The notes beneath the pieces are model-generated. The model was not told the DNA's origin, searched no databases, and saw nothing but the letters and a program-made list of their open reading frames with translations. Source: Prado023 sp963706875 (lineage in GTDB: Bacteria; Actinomycetota; Actinomycetes; S36-B12; CAIYMF01). Taken from it: 64,000 bases of DNA. Within the stretch, counting starts at the first letter, position 1. Every line of letters begins with the position of its first letter. The stretch lies in the NCBI GenBank assembly GCA_963706875.1, contig CAVPNW010000016.1, positions 496,001 to 560,000 on the forward strand, written 5' to 3'. The position numbers were made by a program, and so were the translations under genes. Below, in pieces: positions 42,696-52,345 of the stretch.

Positions 42696-43427
42696 GTGAA
42701 GACCACCTCCGGCCGCGCCGCGGCCCTGTTGATCACCGTCCTGACGGCCGCACTGGCCACCGTGGCGCTGGCTGCCCCCGCGCAGGCCGCCGCCTATCGC
42801 TACTGGTCCTACTGGCAGGGCGCCACCGGCACGTGGGTCGCTGCCCAGACAGGCCCCGGGGATCACACGCTCGTCGACGCCGACGTCCAGGGCTGGCGCT
42901 TCACGATCACCTCCGACATTCCGACCCAGGGCCCGGACAACGCTCCCGTGTTCGCCGACCTGTGCCCCGACCTCGCCGGTGCCGGGGCCTCCTCGGGCCA
43001 GGTTCGGGTGGCGGTCGTCATCGACGCCGGCTACACCGCCGACGCTCCTGAGGGCCAGTCCCCGCCAGCAGACGTGGTCTCCTGCGTCACCCTTCCCGAG
43101 GGATCCACCGGCAACCAGGCCCTGGCCGCCGCGGGCTCGACCACCGACGACAACGGGTTGGTCTGCTCCATCAACGGCTACCCCGAGGGTGAGTGCGGCA
43201 CCGCGGTCTCCGACGCCCAGGCCGCTGCGGCAGCAACGGCAGCCAAGGACGAGCAGCCCAATCCCGCCGTCGTGACCGCGGGGACAACAGCCGACGGCGC
43301 CTCCACCTCCGGCTCGGGCAGCACCTCCTGGGTCGGCTTCGCCGTCGGGGCCCTGATCCTGGCGCTGCTGATCGGCGCCGCCTACTGGATCCCGAAGCGG
43401 CGCCGCGCCGCCCGGGCAGCCGAGTAG
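42696..43427 (+). CDS. SCO2322-like exported protein with C-terminal anchor
   Basis: 243 residues from the GTG at 42696. N-terminal signal peptide (hydrophobic ~10-28, AQAAAY cut site), an extracytoplasmic domain starting YRYWSYWQ with two CVTLP/VCSINGYPEGEC cysteine motifs, a Ser/Gly/Thr linker, one transmembrane helix ~215-232 and a basic tail (KRRRAAR). It is first in the operon after the cobalamin riboswitch, matching the actinobacterial family found beside ECF transporters of this type. May capture a corrinoid or organise the transporter at the outer face; the exact role is unknown. Confidence 0.85.
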   Translation: MKTTSGRAAALLITVLTAALATVALAAPAQAAAYRYWSYWQGATGTWVAAQTGPGDHTLVDADVQGWRFTITSDIPTQGPDNAPVFADLCPDLAGAGASSGQVRVAVVIDAGYTADAPEGQSPPADVVSCVTLPEGSTGNQALAAAGSTTDDNGLVCSINGYPEGECGTAVSDAQAAAAATAAKDEQPNPAVVTAGTTADGASTSGSGSTSWVGFAVGALILALLIGAAYWIPKRRRAARAAE

Positions 43428-43438
43428 GCCTGAGCACC

Positions 43439-44584
43439 ATGGCCCTTCCCACCACGACCCGACCGGGGCCTGCGCCCGCGATCGGGGTCAGCGGCAGGCT
43501 GCCTCGCAGCCTGCACCCGCTTGCGTGGTGGGCCTGGGCCCTCGGGCTCGTCGTCGCGGCCTCGCGGACGACCAACCCACTGCTCCTCGGGCTCATCCTG
43601 GGCTGCCTTGCCGTTGTCGTCTCCGCGCGACGGCCCGATGCGGCGTGGGCCGGCGCCTTCTCAGCGGCCCTTCGCCTGGGGGTCCTGGTGATCGTGACCC
43701 GCACCCTGCTCCAGGTCGTCCTCGGGGCGCCGGTCGGGCTGAACGTCGCGTTCACCATGCCCGAGATCGCCCTGCCGGACTGGATGGCCGGGGTGCGCCT
43801 CGGCGGCCTGGTCACCTGGGAGTCGGTCCTGATCGGCCTCGTCGAGGGCCTTCGCCTGGCCGTCATGATCGCCGGTGTGGGGGCGGCGAACTCCCTCACG
43901 CCGCCGAGTCGGCTGCTGCGCTCGGTCCCCGCCGCCCTGTACGAGGTGGGCGTGGCCGTGGTCGTGGCGCTCACCTTCGCACCGCACCTGCTCGCCGATG
44001 CCCGCCGGGTCGGTGCCGCGCGGCGCCTGCGCGGGCATGACGAGGGGCGCATCGTGGCGTTCGCGCGGTCCAGCGGGCCCGTCCTCGACGGAGGCCTCGA
44101 GCGCTCCATCCAGCTCGCTGCGGCGATGGACAGCCGCGGCTACGGCCGCTCGGGCCGGGTCAGCCAGCGCGAGCGGCGAACCCAGGCAGTGCTGGTCCTG
44201 GCCGGGTTCGCCGGCGTGCTCGTCGGGCTCTACGGCCTGTTCGACTCGGCGGCACCGCGACTGCTCGGGTGGCCGATGCTCGCCGGCGGTGTGCTCACGG
44301 CGATCCTCGGGTTGCGCGCAGCCGGCCGACGCAGTCCCCGGACGGCCTACCGCCCGGACCCGTGGCGGTGGCCGGAATGGCTGACCGCGGCATCCGGTGG
44401 CGTCGTCGCCGTGACGTTCCTCGTGTGGTCACCGACTGCGCTACTGCTGCGGTCGGTTCCCCTGACGTGGCCCGAGCTGGTGGTGGTACCGACGCTCGCG
44501 GTGCTGGTGGCCGTCGGTCCCGCGTTCTGGACGCCCCCGATCCCCGGGTCCGGACGACCCCGCATGGCAGGAGCCCCGCAATGA
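43439..44584 (+). CDS. energy-coupling factor transporter T component
   Basis: 381-residue membrane protein with six or more hydrophobic segments (about 30-60, 75-95, 115-140, 165-185, 260-300, 320-360). The two cytoplasmic coupling helices of EcfT/CbiQ carry Ala-Arg-Gly motifs; here RRVGAARRLRGHDE and AAMDSRGYGRSG match. It transmits ATPase movement to the S component. The stop overlaps the ATP-binding gene (ATGA). The C-terminal ~80 residues, with two more hydrophobic stretches, extend beyond a minimal EcfT. Confidence 0.88.
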   Translation: MALPTTTRPGPAPAIGVSGRLPRSLHPLAWWAWALGLVVAASRTTNPLLLGLILGCLAVVVSARRPDAAWAGAFSAALRLGVLVIVTRTLLQVVLGAPVGLNVAFTMPEIALPDWMAGVRLGGLVTWESVLIGLVEGLRLAVMIAGVGAANSLTPPSRLLRSVPAALYEVGVAVVVALTFAPHLLADARRVGAARRLRGHDEGRIVAFARSSGPVLDGGLERSIQLAAAMDSRGYGRSGRVSQRERRTQAVLVLAGFAGVLVGLYGLFDSAAPRLLGWPMLAGGVLTAILGLRAAGRRSPRTAYRPDPWRWPEWLTAASGGVVAVTFLVWSPTALLLRSVPLTWPELVVVPTLAVLVAVGPAFWTPPIPGSGRPRMAGAPQ

Positions 44585-46221
44585 CCAGCGCCATCCGGTT
44601 CGAGGACGTCAGCGTCACCTATGCCGGCGCCGACCGCCCGACGCTCCACGGCGTCGAGCTGGACATCCCCGAGGGGGAGCTGGTCCTGGTCGTCGGCGAG
44701 ACGGGATCGGGCAAGTCCACGTTGCTGCGCTGCCTGAACGGTCTCGTCCCGCACTTCACCGGCGGGACGCTGTCCGGCCGGGTGACCATCGCCGGACGCG
44801 ACACCCGGACCAACCCCCCGCGCGAGCTGGCCGACGTCGTCGGCATGGTCGGCCAGGACCCGCTGGCCGGGTTCGTCGCCGAGATTGTCGAGGACGAGCT
44901 GGCCTACGGCATGGAGTGCCTGGGCATCGAGCCGGACACCATGCGCCGACGGGTCGAGGAGACCCTTGACCTGCTCGGCCTCGCCGACCTGCGCACCCGG
45001 GCGTTGACCAGCCTGTCCGGCGGCCAGCGCCAACGCGTGGCCATCGGCGCCGCGCTCACCAGCCATCCGCGGATCCTGGTCCTCGACGAGCCGACCTCCG
45101 CCCTGGACCCGGGTGCCGCCGAGGAGGTGCTGGCCGCCCTCCAGCGGCTCGTGCACGACCTGGGGATCACGGTCGTCCTGGCCGAGCACCGCCTCGAGCG
45201 CGTCGTCCAGTACGCCGACCAGGTGCTGGTCGTCGCCGATGGTCGGGTCACGACCGGCGCACCCGCATTCATGATGGTCGGGGCGCCGGTCGCCCCGCCC
45301 GTCGTCGAGCTCGGGCGCCTGGCCGGCTGGGACCCGCTGCCGCTGTCGGTGCGCGATGCCCGCCGCGCGGCCGGTCCCCTGCGCGCCCGGCTGCGTGCGC
45401 TCCCGGCCCCCGTCGACCCGGGTCCGGGCACCCCGGCGCCGGTTGCCGATGACCCCGAGTCCGGTCGGGTGCGGGTGCGCGCCCTGACCGCCGGGTACCG
45501 CGGTGTCCCCGTCCTCCGAGAGGTCGACCTGGAGGTCGTCCCGGGTGAGGTCCTGGCCCTCATGGGCCGCAACGGTGCCGGCAAGTCCACCCTGCTGGCC
45601 ACGATGGCGGGCATGCGGGCACCGGATGCCGGAACGGTCCGGATGGGCGGGGCCGACCCGCGAACCCTCGCCGGGCACGCCCTGCTGAGCACTGTCGGCC
45701 TGGTGCCGCAGGAGCCCGCGGACCTGCTCTACGCGACCACCGTCGGCCGCGAGTGCGGCGACGCCGACGCCTCGGCGCATGCCTCCGTCGGGACCACCGC
45801 GGGGATCCTCTCGGCCCTGGCGCCGGGGATCGACGCGAGCCGGCACCCCCGAGACCTGTCCGAGGGGCAGCGGCTGGCCCTGGCCCTGGCGGTCGTGCTC
45901 GCCGCCGGCCCGGCGATCCTGCTGCTCGATGAGCCGACCCGCGGCCTGGACTACGGCGCCAAGCGTCGCCTGATCGACTTCCTTCACGCGGTGCGCCGAG
46001 CCGGGCACACCGTCGTGCTCGCGACCCACGACGTCGAGCTGGTCGCCGAGGTGGCCACGCGTGTGGCGGTCATCGCCGACGGGGAGATCGTGGCCGACGG
46101 TGCCACCGGGGCGGTGGTGCGCAGCTCGCCGCTGTTCGCGCCGCAGGTCGCCAAGATCCTCACCCCCGAGCCCTGGCTGACAGTCGGCCAGGTCGCTGAT
46201 GCCCTGGCGGAGTCGGTATGA
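44581..46221 (+). CDS. ECF transporter ATP-binding protein, two ABC domains fused
   Basis: 546 residues holding both ATPases of an ECF transporter. Domain 1: Walker A GETGSGKST (~residue 40), signature LSGGQRQRVAIG, Walker B LVLDEPTSALDP. Domain 2: GRNGAGKST (~330), LSEGQRLALALA (less usual Glu in the signature), LLLDEPTRGLDY. The fusion replaces separate EcfA and EcfA'. It overlaps both neighbours by 4 bases (ATGA), so T, A-A' and S subunits are made in fixed proportion. Confidence 0.92.
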   Translation: MTSAIRFEDVSVTYAGADRPTLHGVELDIPEGELVLVVGETGSGKSTLLRCLNGLVPHFTGGTLSGRVTIAGRDTRTNPPRELADVVGMVGQDPLAGFVAEIVEDELAYGMECLGIEPDTMRRRVEETLDLLGLADLRTRALTSLSGGQRQRVAIGAALTSHPRILVLDEPTSALDPGAAEEVLAALQRLVHDLGITVVLAEHRLERVVQYADQVLVVADGRVTTGAPAFMMVGAPVAPPVVELGRLAGWDPLPLSVRDARRAAGPLRARLRALPAPVDPGPGTPAPVADDPESGRVRVRALTAGYRGVPVLREVDLEVVPGEVLALMGRNGAGKSTLLATMAGMRAPDAGTVRMGGADPRTLAGHALLSTVGLVPQEPADLLYATTVGRECGDADASAHASVGTTAGILSALAPGIDASRHPRDLSEGQRLALALAVVLAAGPAILLLDEPTRGLDYGAKRRLIDFLHAVRRAGHTVVLATHDVELVAEVATRVAVIADGEIVADGATGAVVRSSPLFAPQVAKILTPEPWLTVGQVADALAESV

Positions 46222-47093
46222 GCACCTCGCCCAGAGTCAGGCCCCACGACGTGAGGACCCGCGCCGTCCCTGTCTCGGCCCGCAGCGCTGCGGCGATCGC
46301 CGCCACCAGCGTGGTCGGGATCCTGGCGTTCACCTGGCCGATGCTCGCCGCCAGGGGTTCCGAGCTGCTCGCGCACGCCAACGACGCCCCGCTGATCTTC
46401 GGGCTGCTCGTGCCGCTGCTGATGGCCGTGACCCTGAGCCTGGTCGCCGACGGGGCGATGGGCGCCAAGGCCGTGGCCCTGCTCGGGGTCCTGGCCGCGA
46501 CCGCTGCGGCCCTGCGCGCCCTCGGCGCGGGCATCGCCGGGCTGGAGCCGATCTGGATCGTCATCGTCCTGGGCGGGTACGCCCTGGGCGCAGGCTTCGG
46601 ATTCGTGCTCGGCGCGGTGTGCATCCTGGCCTCCGCGCTGCTGACCGGTGCTGTGGGACCCTGGCTGCCCTTCCAGATGATCGCCGCCGCGTGGGTCGGC
46701 CTCGGCGCCGGGATGCTCGCGGGCCGACTTCCCCGCCGGTGGGAGATCCCGCTGCTCGCCGGCTACTCGGCCCTCGCGGCGGTCGCCTACGGGTGGCTGC
46801 TGAACCTGTGGTTCTGGCCGACGGCCACCGGCCTGCCCGAGGCGATCGCGTTCATCCCGGGGGCTGAACCGGCGGTCAACGCGGCCCACTGGTTCCGGTT
46901 CAACCTGACCACCTCGATGGGCTACGACCTGCCGCGTGCGGCGCTGACGCTCACCGCCGTGCTGCTGCTCGGCAACCGGGTGCTGGCTGCGTTGCGGCGG
47001 ACCAGTCGGATCGCGGCGTTCGATGCGGCCCCGACGTTCGAGCCACATGCGGTGGTCGGGGCGAGCGCCACCGGACCGGAGCCGAACCGCTGA
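46218..47093 (+). CDS. ECF transporter substrate-binding (S) component
   Basis: 291 residues with about six to eight transmembrane helices and the hydrophobic, loop-poor look of S components. It is read with the T and A subunits from one riboswitch-controlled transcript, followed directly by cobalamin-assembly genes. A corrinoid, its lower-ligand base or cobalt are therefore the likely cargo; family membership does not decide among them. Overlaps upstream gene by 4 bases and the next by 1. Confidence 0.88.
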   Translation: MSTSPRVRPHDVRTRAVPVSARSAAAIAATSVVGILAFTWPMLAARGSELLAHANDAPLIFGLLVPLLMAVTLSLVADGAMGAKAVALLGVLAATAAALRALGAGIAGLEPIWIVIVLGGYALGAGFGFVLGAVCILASALLTGAVGPWLPFQMIAAAWVGLGAGMLAGRLPRRWEIPLLAGYSALAAVAYGWLLNLWFWPTATGLPEAIAFIPGAEPAVNAAHWFRFNLTTSMGYDLPRAALTLTAVLLLGNRVLAALRRTSRIAAFDAAPTFEPHAVVGASATGPEPNR

Positions 47094-48466
47094 TGCGCGT
47101 GGACCTGCTCGGCACGGGCAGCGCCGACCGCTGGCCCAACCCGTGGTGCACCTGCGACCGCTGCCAGTGGGCGAGGGACGCCGGCGAGCACCGCGGCCGG
47201 ACCAGCGCACTGGTGGACGGCTGCCTGCTGATCGACCCCGGGCCTGATGCCGGCTCTGGTGGCGTCGACCTCAGCGGGGTGCGCACCGTGCTGATCACGC
47301 ACGACCATCCCGACCACCTCGACCCGGCCTTCCTGCTCGCGTGGTCCTGGGCGTCGGGACCGGGGCTGCTCGTGGCCGGTCCGGGCGAGGCGATCGAGCG
47401 CTGCCGACACTGGGTCGGGCCCGACGCCCCCGTGGAGTTCCGCACGCTTGCGGCCGGGGATGAGCTCGTCGTCGACGACGCTCACGGAACCGACAGGTCG
47501 CTTCGGGTCCGCGCCCTGCCCGCCGCACACTCCACCACCGGCGGGCGCGACCACGACGGCACCGCGCTGCTGTTCGAGGTCTCGGCCGTGGACGCGACCC
47601 TGCTGTATGCCACCGACACCGCAGCACTGCCCCACGACGACCTGGCCGGACCCTACGACGTGGTCCTGCTGGAGCTGACCTTCGGCGACACCACCGACCA
47701 CGGCAGCGCCCACCTGGACCTGCCCTCGTTCGGCCACGAGGTCGTCCGGCTGCGCAACGACGGCCGTCTCGCGGAGGGTGCCCAGCTCGTCGCGGTGCAC
47801 CTGTCCCACCACAACCCGATCGATCTCCCGCAACGACTGGCAGCGATCGGCGCCGAGGTCGTCCCCGACGGCACCGCCCTGCAGGTGGGCGCGTCCGGTC
47901 GGCGCGTGGGCCGACGGCTGCTCGTCACTGGTGGTGCCCGCAGTGGCAAGAGCCACCATGCGGAGTCGTTGGTGCGGGGCAGGCTTCCGGTCACCTACAT
48001 CGCCACCGCGCCGGCCTACCCCGACGACCCCGAGTGGGTGCAGCGGATCGCACGGCACCGCCACCGCCGGCCGCCGACCTGGCGCCTGCGGGAGACCGCC
48101 CAGGTCGCCGACATGCTCCGCGAGGCCGAGCCGGAGGAGACCGTCCTCGTTGACTGCCTGACGTTGTGGGTGACCGCTGCGATCGACCGGGCCGATGCGT
48201 GGGAGGACCCGCCCGCGGCAGAGGCCGCCGTCGAGGAGAGCCTGGCCGACCTGCTGGCCTCGCTGGCCGGGACGCAGGCCGACGTCGTGCTCGTCACCAA
48301 CGAGGTCGGGTCCGGAATCGCGCCCGCGACCGCCTCAGGGCGACTGTTCCGGGACCTGCTCGGGCGGGTCAACACGGCGGTCGCCGCCGTCTGTGACGAC
48401 GTGACGCTCGTGACCAGCGGGATCCCGCGCACTCTGAAGGGACGTCCATGGACGAGTTCGACCTGA
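47093..48466 (+). CDS. cobU: metallo-beta-lactamase domain fused to adenosylcobinamide kinase/guanylyltransferase (CobU)
   Basis: 457 residues, one unbroken frame. Residues 1-~275 are a metallo-beta-lactamase fold of PhnP-like look: ITHDHPDHLDP (HxHxDH metal motif, near 65) and later histidines HSTTGGRDHDGT and HLSHHN. Residues ~280-457 are CobU: P-loop VTGGARSGKSHHAE, YIATAPAYPDDPE, HRHRRPPTW, and DCLTLWVT. CobU phosphorylates cobinamide and adds GMP. The N-terminal domain could release a phosphate or nucleotide linked to cobalamin salvage; that is inference. Its end overlaps cobT by 19 bases. Confidence 0.9.
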   Translation: MRVDLLGTGSADRWPNPWCTCDRCQWARDAGEHRGRTSALVDGCLLIDPGPDAGSGGVDLSGVRTVLITHDHPDHLDPAFLLAWSWASGPGLLVAGPGEAIERCRHWVGPDAPVEFRTLAAGDELVVDDAHGTDRSLRVRALPAAHSTTGGRDHDGTALLFEVSAVDATLLYATDTAALPHDDLAGPYDVVLLELTFGDTTDHGSAHLDLPSFGHEVVRLRNDGRLAEGAQLVAVHLSHHNPIDLPQRLAAIGAEVVPDGTALQVGASGRRVGRRLLVTGGARSGKSHHAESLVRGRLPVTYIATAPAYPDDPEWVQRIARHRHRRPPTWRLRETAQVADMLREAEPEETVLVDCLTLWVTAAIDRADAWEDPPAAEAAVEESLADLLASLAGTQADVVLVTNEVGSGIAPATASGRLFRDLLGRVNTAVAAVCDDVTLVTSGIPRTLKGRPWTSST

Positions 48467-49557
48467 GCCTCTGGAGCGAGGGGATCGTGCCCGCCGACGA
48501 GGGGGCGCGGGCCGCCGCGCTGGCCCGGCAGGAGACGCTGACCAAGCCCTCGGGCGCCCTGGGACGTCTCGAGGACGTGTCGGTCTGGCTGGCCGGCGTG
48601 ACCGGCCAGTGCCCACCGCCGCCGATCCAGAGCCCGGCGCTTGCCATCTTCGCCGGTGACCACGGCGTGGCTCGCACGGCCGGCACCAGCGCATACCCGC
48701 CAGAGGTCACGGCCCAGATGGTGGCCAACTTCGTGACCGGCGGGGCCGCGGCCACGGTCCTTGCGCGGGCTCATGGGGTGAGAGTTCGCGTGGTGGATGT
48801 CAGCGTCGATGTCGACTGGCCCACCAGCGGCCTGCCCGTCCCGGCCGAGGTGACCGCGCACCGGGTCCGCCGGGGCAGTGGCTCGATCGACCGCGAGGAC
48901 GCCATGACCCGCGAGGAGTGCGTCGCCGCGCTACTGCTCGGCGCCCGGGTGGCCGACGAGCTCATCGACGAGGGCGCCGACCTGCTGATCGCCGGTGACA
49001 TGGGGATCGGCAACACGACCCCGGCCGCGGCACTGGTCGGCCTGCTGGCCGATGTCGAGCCCGCCCGCGTGGTGGGCCGTGGAACCGGCATCGACGACGC
49101 GACCTGGATGCGCAAGACGGCGGCCGTGCGCGATGCGATGCGCCGGGGACGTCCGGTGAAGGGTGACCCGGTGACGCTGCTGGCCACCGCCGGCGGACCT
49201 GACCTGGCCGCAACGACCGGGTTCCTCCTGCAAGCGGCCTTGCGGCGCACGCCGGTGATCCTCGACGGGGTGATCTCCTGCGCCTGCGCGCTGGTCGCCC
49301 ACCGTGTGGCGTTCCGGGCGTCCCAGTGGTGGTGCGCGTCGCACCGCAGCACCGAGCCGGCCGCGGCCGCAGCGCTCGATCGCCTGGGCCTCGAGCCGCT
49401 GCTGGACCTGCGCATGCGCCTCGGCGAGGGATCGGGGGCGTTGGTCGCCCTGCCCCTGGTGACCGCCGCCGGGGACCTCCTGCGCGGCATGGCAACGTTC
49501 GCCTCGGCCGGCGTCAGCGACCGGGAGGTGGACGTGGCGGCGGTCGCGTCGACATGA
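48448..49557 (+). CDS. cobT: nicotinate-nucleotide--dimethylbenzimidazole phosphoribosyltransferase
   Basis: Makes alpha-ribazole phosphate, the lower-ligand donor of cobalamin. 369 residues. TKPSGALGRLEDVSVWLAG near the start (substrate loop), FAGDHGVART, GDMGIGNTTPAAAL (phosphate-binding) and a late LRLGEGSGALVALP with the catalytic Glu. Start at 48448 lies inside the end of the CobU fusion, and its stop overlaps cobS by 4 bases: strict coupling of the last three assembly steps. Confidence 0.95.
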   Translation: MDEFDLSLWSEGIVPADEGARAAALARQETLTKPSGALGRLEDVSVWLAGVTGQCPPPPIQSPALAIFAGDHGVARTAGTSAYPPEVTAQMVANFVTGGAAATVLARAHGVRVRVVDVSVDVDWPTSGLPVPAEVTAHRVRRGSGSIDREDAMTREECVAALLLGARVADELIDEGADLLIAGDMGIGNTTPAAALVGLLADVEPARVVGRGTGIDDATWMRKTAAVRDAMRRGRPVKGDPVTLLATAGGPDLAATTGFLLQAALRRTPVILDGVISCACALVAHRVAFRASQWWCASHRSTEPAAAAALDRLGLEPLLDLRMRLGEGSGALVALPLVTAAGDLLRGMATFASAGVSDREVDVAAVAST

Positions 49558-50324
49558 CCCGGTCCGATCCGGTCCGGTTCGCCGTGGGGACCTTCACGCG
49601 GGTCCCCGTGCCGCCGCCGACCGCGGTGGACGCCACCGTCGCCGGTCGAGGGCTCGCCCTGGCCCCCCTCGTCGGGGCCGCCATCGGGTCGGTCAGCGGG
49701 GCGCTCCTGCTGGTCACCGGTGTGGACCTGATCGCCCGCCTGCTGTCCGCAACCCTGGTCGTGGCGCTGGCCGCGTGGATCACCCGGGGACTGCACTGGG
49801 ATGGCCTGGCCGACGTCGCCGACGGGCTGGGCAGCGGCGCCCCGCCGGAGCGGGCGCGCGAGATCATGCGCCGCTCGGACATCGGGCCGTTCGGGGTGCT
49901 CGTGCTCGGGTTCACCATCGCCCTGCAGGTCCTGTGCCTCGCGCAGCTCCCGGCCGGCGCGCCGGCCCTGGCCGCATGGGTCCTGGCCGTGACCCTCGGG
50001 CGGCTCGCGGTGGTCGTCGCCTGCGGCCCGTGGGTGCAGTGCGCCCGCCCCGAGGGGCTCGGGGCGACGGTGATCGGCTCAGTCGCACCGGCCCGGCTCG
50101 TGATCGCTGGGGCGCTCACCGGGGTCGTGGCCGTCGGCGCTGCCATGGGCGGTCCGCTGCCGTGGTCGACTGCCCTGCTCTGGGGTCCGCTCGCGGCCGT
50201 CGGGGTCGCACTCGGACTCGGACGGCTCGCCCAGCGCCGGTTCGGCGGCAGCACCGGCGACGTCCTGGGCGCCACCGCTGAGCTGGCCACGGTGGCTGTC
50301 CTGCTGGTGCTCGCCCTGCAGTGA
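49554..50324 (+). CDS. cobS: adenosylcobinamide-GDP ribazoletransferase (cobalamin synthase)
   Basis: Final joining of adenosylcobinamide-GDP with alpha-ribazole (phosphate). 256-residue membrane protein with six or so hydrophobic segments; HWDGLADVADGLGSG is the magnesium/substrate motif, followed by MRRSDIGPFG. Last gene of the riboswitch operon. Corrin-ring synthesis genes are absent from the window, so this operon by itself supports salvage and the last assembly steps. Confidence 0.95.
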   Translation: MTRSDPVRFAVGTFTRVPVPPPTAVDATVAGRGLALAPLVGAAIGSVSGALLLVTGVDLIARLLSATLVVALAAWITRGLHWDGLADVADGLGSGAPPERAREIMRRSDIGPFGVLVLGFTIALQVLCLAQLPAGAPALAAWVLAVTLGRLAVVVACGPWVQCARPEGLGATVIGSVAPARLVIAGALTGVVAVGAAMGGPLPWSTALLWGPLAAVGVALGLGRLAQRRFGGSTGDVLGATAELATVAVLLVLALQ

Positions 50325-50388
50325 GCAGGGTCCGACACGCGATCGGGCGCGGGTGTAACGCGCAGCCGGTGCCCGGGAACATAGGGGT

Positions 50389-51096
50389 ATGAAGCGACTT
50401 CCTGTGCTGCTGATCCTGACCGTCGGCCTGCTCGCCTCCTGCGCCCGGACCAACGACCCGGCAACCGGAGGAGCTGACCCCGCCAGCGGCGCCGCCGGCG
50501 ACTCCCCCGTCAGCTCGGACATGGTCAAGCCCGTCGGCGGCGACCTGCGCATCGGCCAGCCCTGGTACCTGGTGGGCGGGATGCTCGAGCAATCCCCGTC
50601 GAACGAGGTCACGCTCACCTTCGAGGAGACGACAGTCGGCGGACAGGGGCCGGTCAACACCTACTCAGCCGGGTACACCGCCACTTCGACGGGCAGCCTG
50701 GACATCGGGGTGTTCGCATCGACCCTGATGGCCGGGCCGGATGCGGAGATGGCCGCCGAGGCCGAGATCCTCGCCGCACTCGACAAGGTCGACGGCTACA
50801 CGACGGTCGAGGCGGGCGAGCTGTACCTCTTCGACGGCGACATGAATGTCCTGACCTACTCGGCTGCCCCGGTCACCGACGACCCCATGACCCCCTCGGA
50901 TGAGGCACTGGCGATGACCACCGACGTCCTGGGCATGGCCGAGGCCGAGGCGCAGGCGGCTGTCGAGGATGCCGGGCTGACCTTCCGCGTGGTCTCACGC
51001 GACGGCACGGGACTGGCGGTCACCGACGACTACAGCGTGAGCCGGATCAACGTCGCGATCGTCGACGGCAGGGTCACCGAGGCCACGATCGGCTGA
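50389..51096 (+). CDS. lipoprotein with a C-terminal I78-like proteinase-inhibitor-type domain
   Basis: 235 residues. Lipobox LLASCA gives an acylated Cys at about residue 18. Residues ~50-125 (GGDLRIGQPWYLVGGM and the following) look like a META/HslJ-type domain. The C-terminal ~55 residues (AEAQAAVEDAGLTFRVVSRDG and NVAIVDGRVTEATIG) match the pattern of the small I78 inhibitor family. Extracytoplasmic; function unknown, either a stress-related lipoprotein or a protease inhibitor. Stands alone after cobS. Confidence 0.72.
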   Translation: MKRLPVLLILTVGLLASCARTNDPATGGADPASGAAGDSPVSSDMVKPVGGDLRIGQPWYLVGGMLEQSPSNEVTLTFEETTVGGQGPVNTYSAGYTATSTGSLDIGVFASTLMAGPDAEMAAEAEILAALDKVDGYTTVEAGELYLFDGDMNVLTYSAAPVTDDPMTPSDEALAMTTDVLGMAEAEAQAAVEDAGLTFRVVSRDGTGLAVTDDYSVSRINVAIVDGRVTEATIG

Positions 51097-51149
51097 CCTG
51101 CCGCCCCCTGGGCCTGGCGGGGTCCCCGGAGACGACCCGGCCCGGCGCG

Positions 51150-52236
51150 CTACTTGGGTGACGACTCCACGAACGGCAGGCGGACGACCCGCGCCGGCAC
51201 GGAACGGCCGCGGATGTCGATCGCGACCTCATCGCCGAAGGTCAGCGTCGGGGCCACGAGGGCAAGGGCGACACCTGCCTTGAGGGTCGGCGAGAACGTG
51301 CCCGAAGTGGTCTCCCCTGCCGGGGACCCATCGGGGAAGTGCACCGCCATGTGCGCACGCGGCACCCCGCGGCCCTCCAGCAGCAGTCCGCGCAGTGCCC
51401 GTGGCCGGCCCGCTGCCCGCTGGGCGACGAGGGCATCGCGGCCCACGAACTGCGCCTTGTCCCAGCCGACCGCCCACGACAGCCCCGCCTCGACCGGCGT
51501 GATCGAGGTCGACAGGTCCTGGCCGTGCAGCGGGTAGCCCATCTCGGTGCGCAGGGTGTCGCGGGCGCCGAGCCCGCATGGGGTCGCGTGCGCGGCGACC
51601 TGCGCCCAGAGCGGCGGGGAGGGCCTGCACCCCGATGATCACCTCATACCCGTGCTCACCGGTGTACCCGGTGCGGCAGACCACCGCCGGCGTGCCCTCG
51701 AACTCAGCAGTCGTGAAGGCCATGTACGGCAGGTCCTCGCCGGGGGCCAGCAGTCCGAGGTCCAGCATCACCTCGCGGCTGCCCGGGCCCTGGATCGCCA
51801 GGATCCCCTCCGCCTCGTGCAGGTCGGACAGCGTCACGCCTGCGGGCAGCCCGGCGGCCAGAGCGTCACGGACCTTCGCAGCGTTGGCCGCGTTCGGCAC
51901 GATGCGCACCTCGTCGTCGCCGAGGCGGTAGACGATCAGGTCGTCGACCACGCCGCCGCCCTCGGTGCACAGCATCGAGTACTGGGCCTGGCCGGTGCCG
52001 ATCCGGTCGAGGTCGTTGGCCAGGATCCGGTTCAGCGCCGCAGCAGCGCCCGGGCCGGACACCACGAGCTTGCCCATGTGGGACACGTCGAACACGCCCA
52101 CCGCCGTGCGCACCGCCGTGTGCTCGGCCACCACCCCGGTGGGGTACTCGATGGGCATCTCCCACCCGCCGAAGTCGGCCATCTTGGCCCCGGCAGCGCG
52201 ATGGGTCTCGGTCAGGGCAGTGCGGCGCAGAGTCAC
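51150..52236 (-). pseudogene. gcvT: aminomethyltransferase (glycine cleavage T protein), frameshifted near 51615
   Basis: Transfers the methylene group of glycine-derived aminomethyl-lipoyl H protein to tetrahydrofolate. The N-terminal part from the GTG at 52236 has FGGWEMPIEYPTGVVAEH, FDVSHMGK, and QYSMLCTEGGGVVDDL; it follows the family to CRTGYTGEHGYEVII, then leaves frame. The rest (MGYPLHGQDLSTSITPVEAG to the stop at 51150) is in the next frame. Removing one base near 51615 gives a normal 361-residue protein. gcvP and gcvH are not in the window. Most likely a sequence error. Confidence 0.88.
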
Positions 52237-52345
52237 GCACGGCAGCCTACGCGCACACGCGTCCCGAGACCCTCGGACGGACACGCGCCCACGGCAGCCG
52301 CAGGCGCGGCTGCGCGGTGCCCTGCACACCCAATACGGTGGGGCC

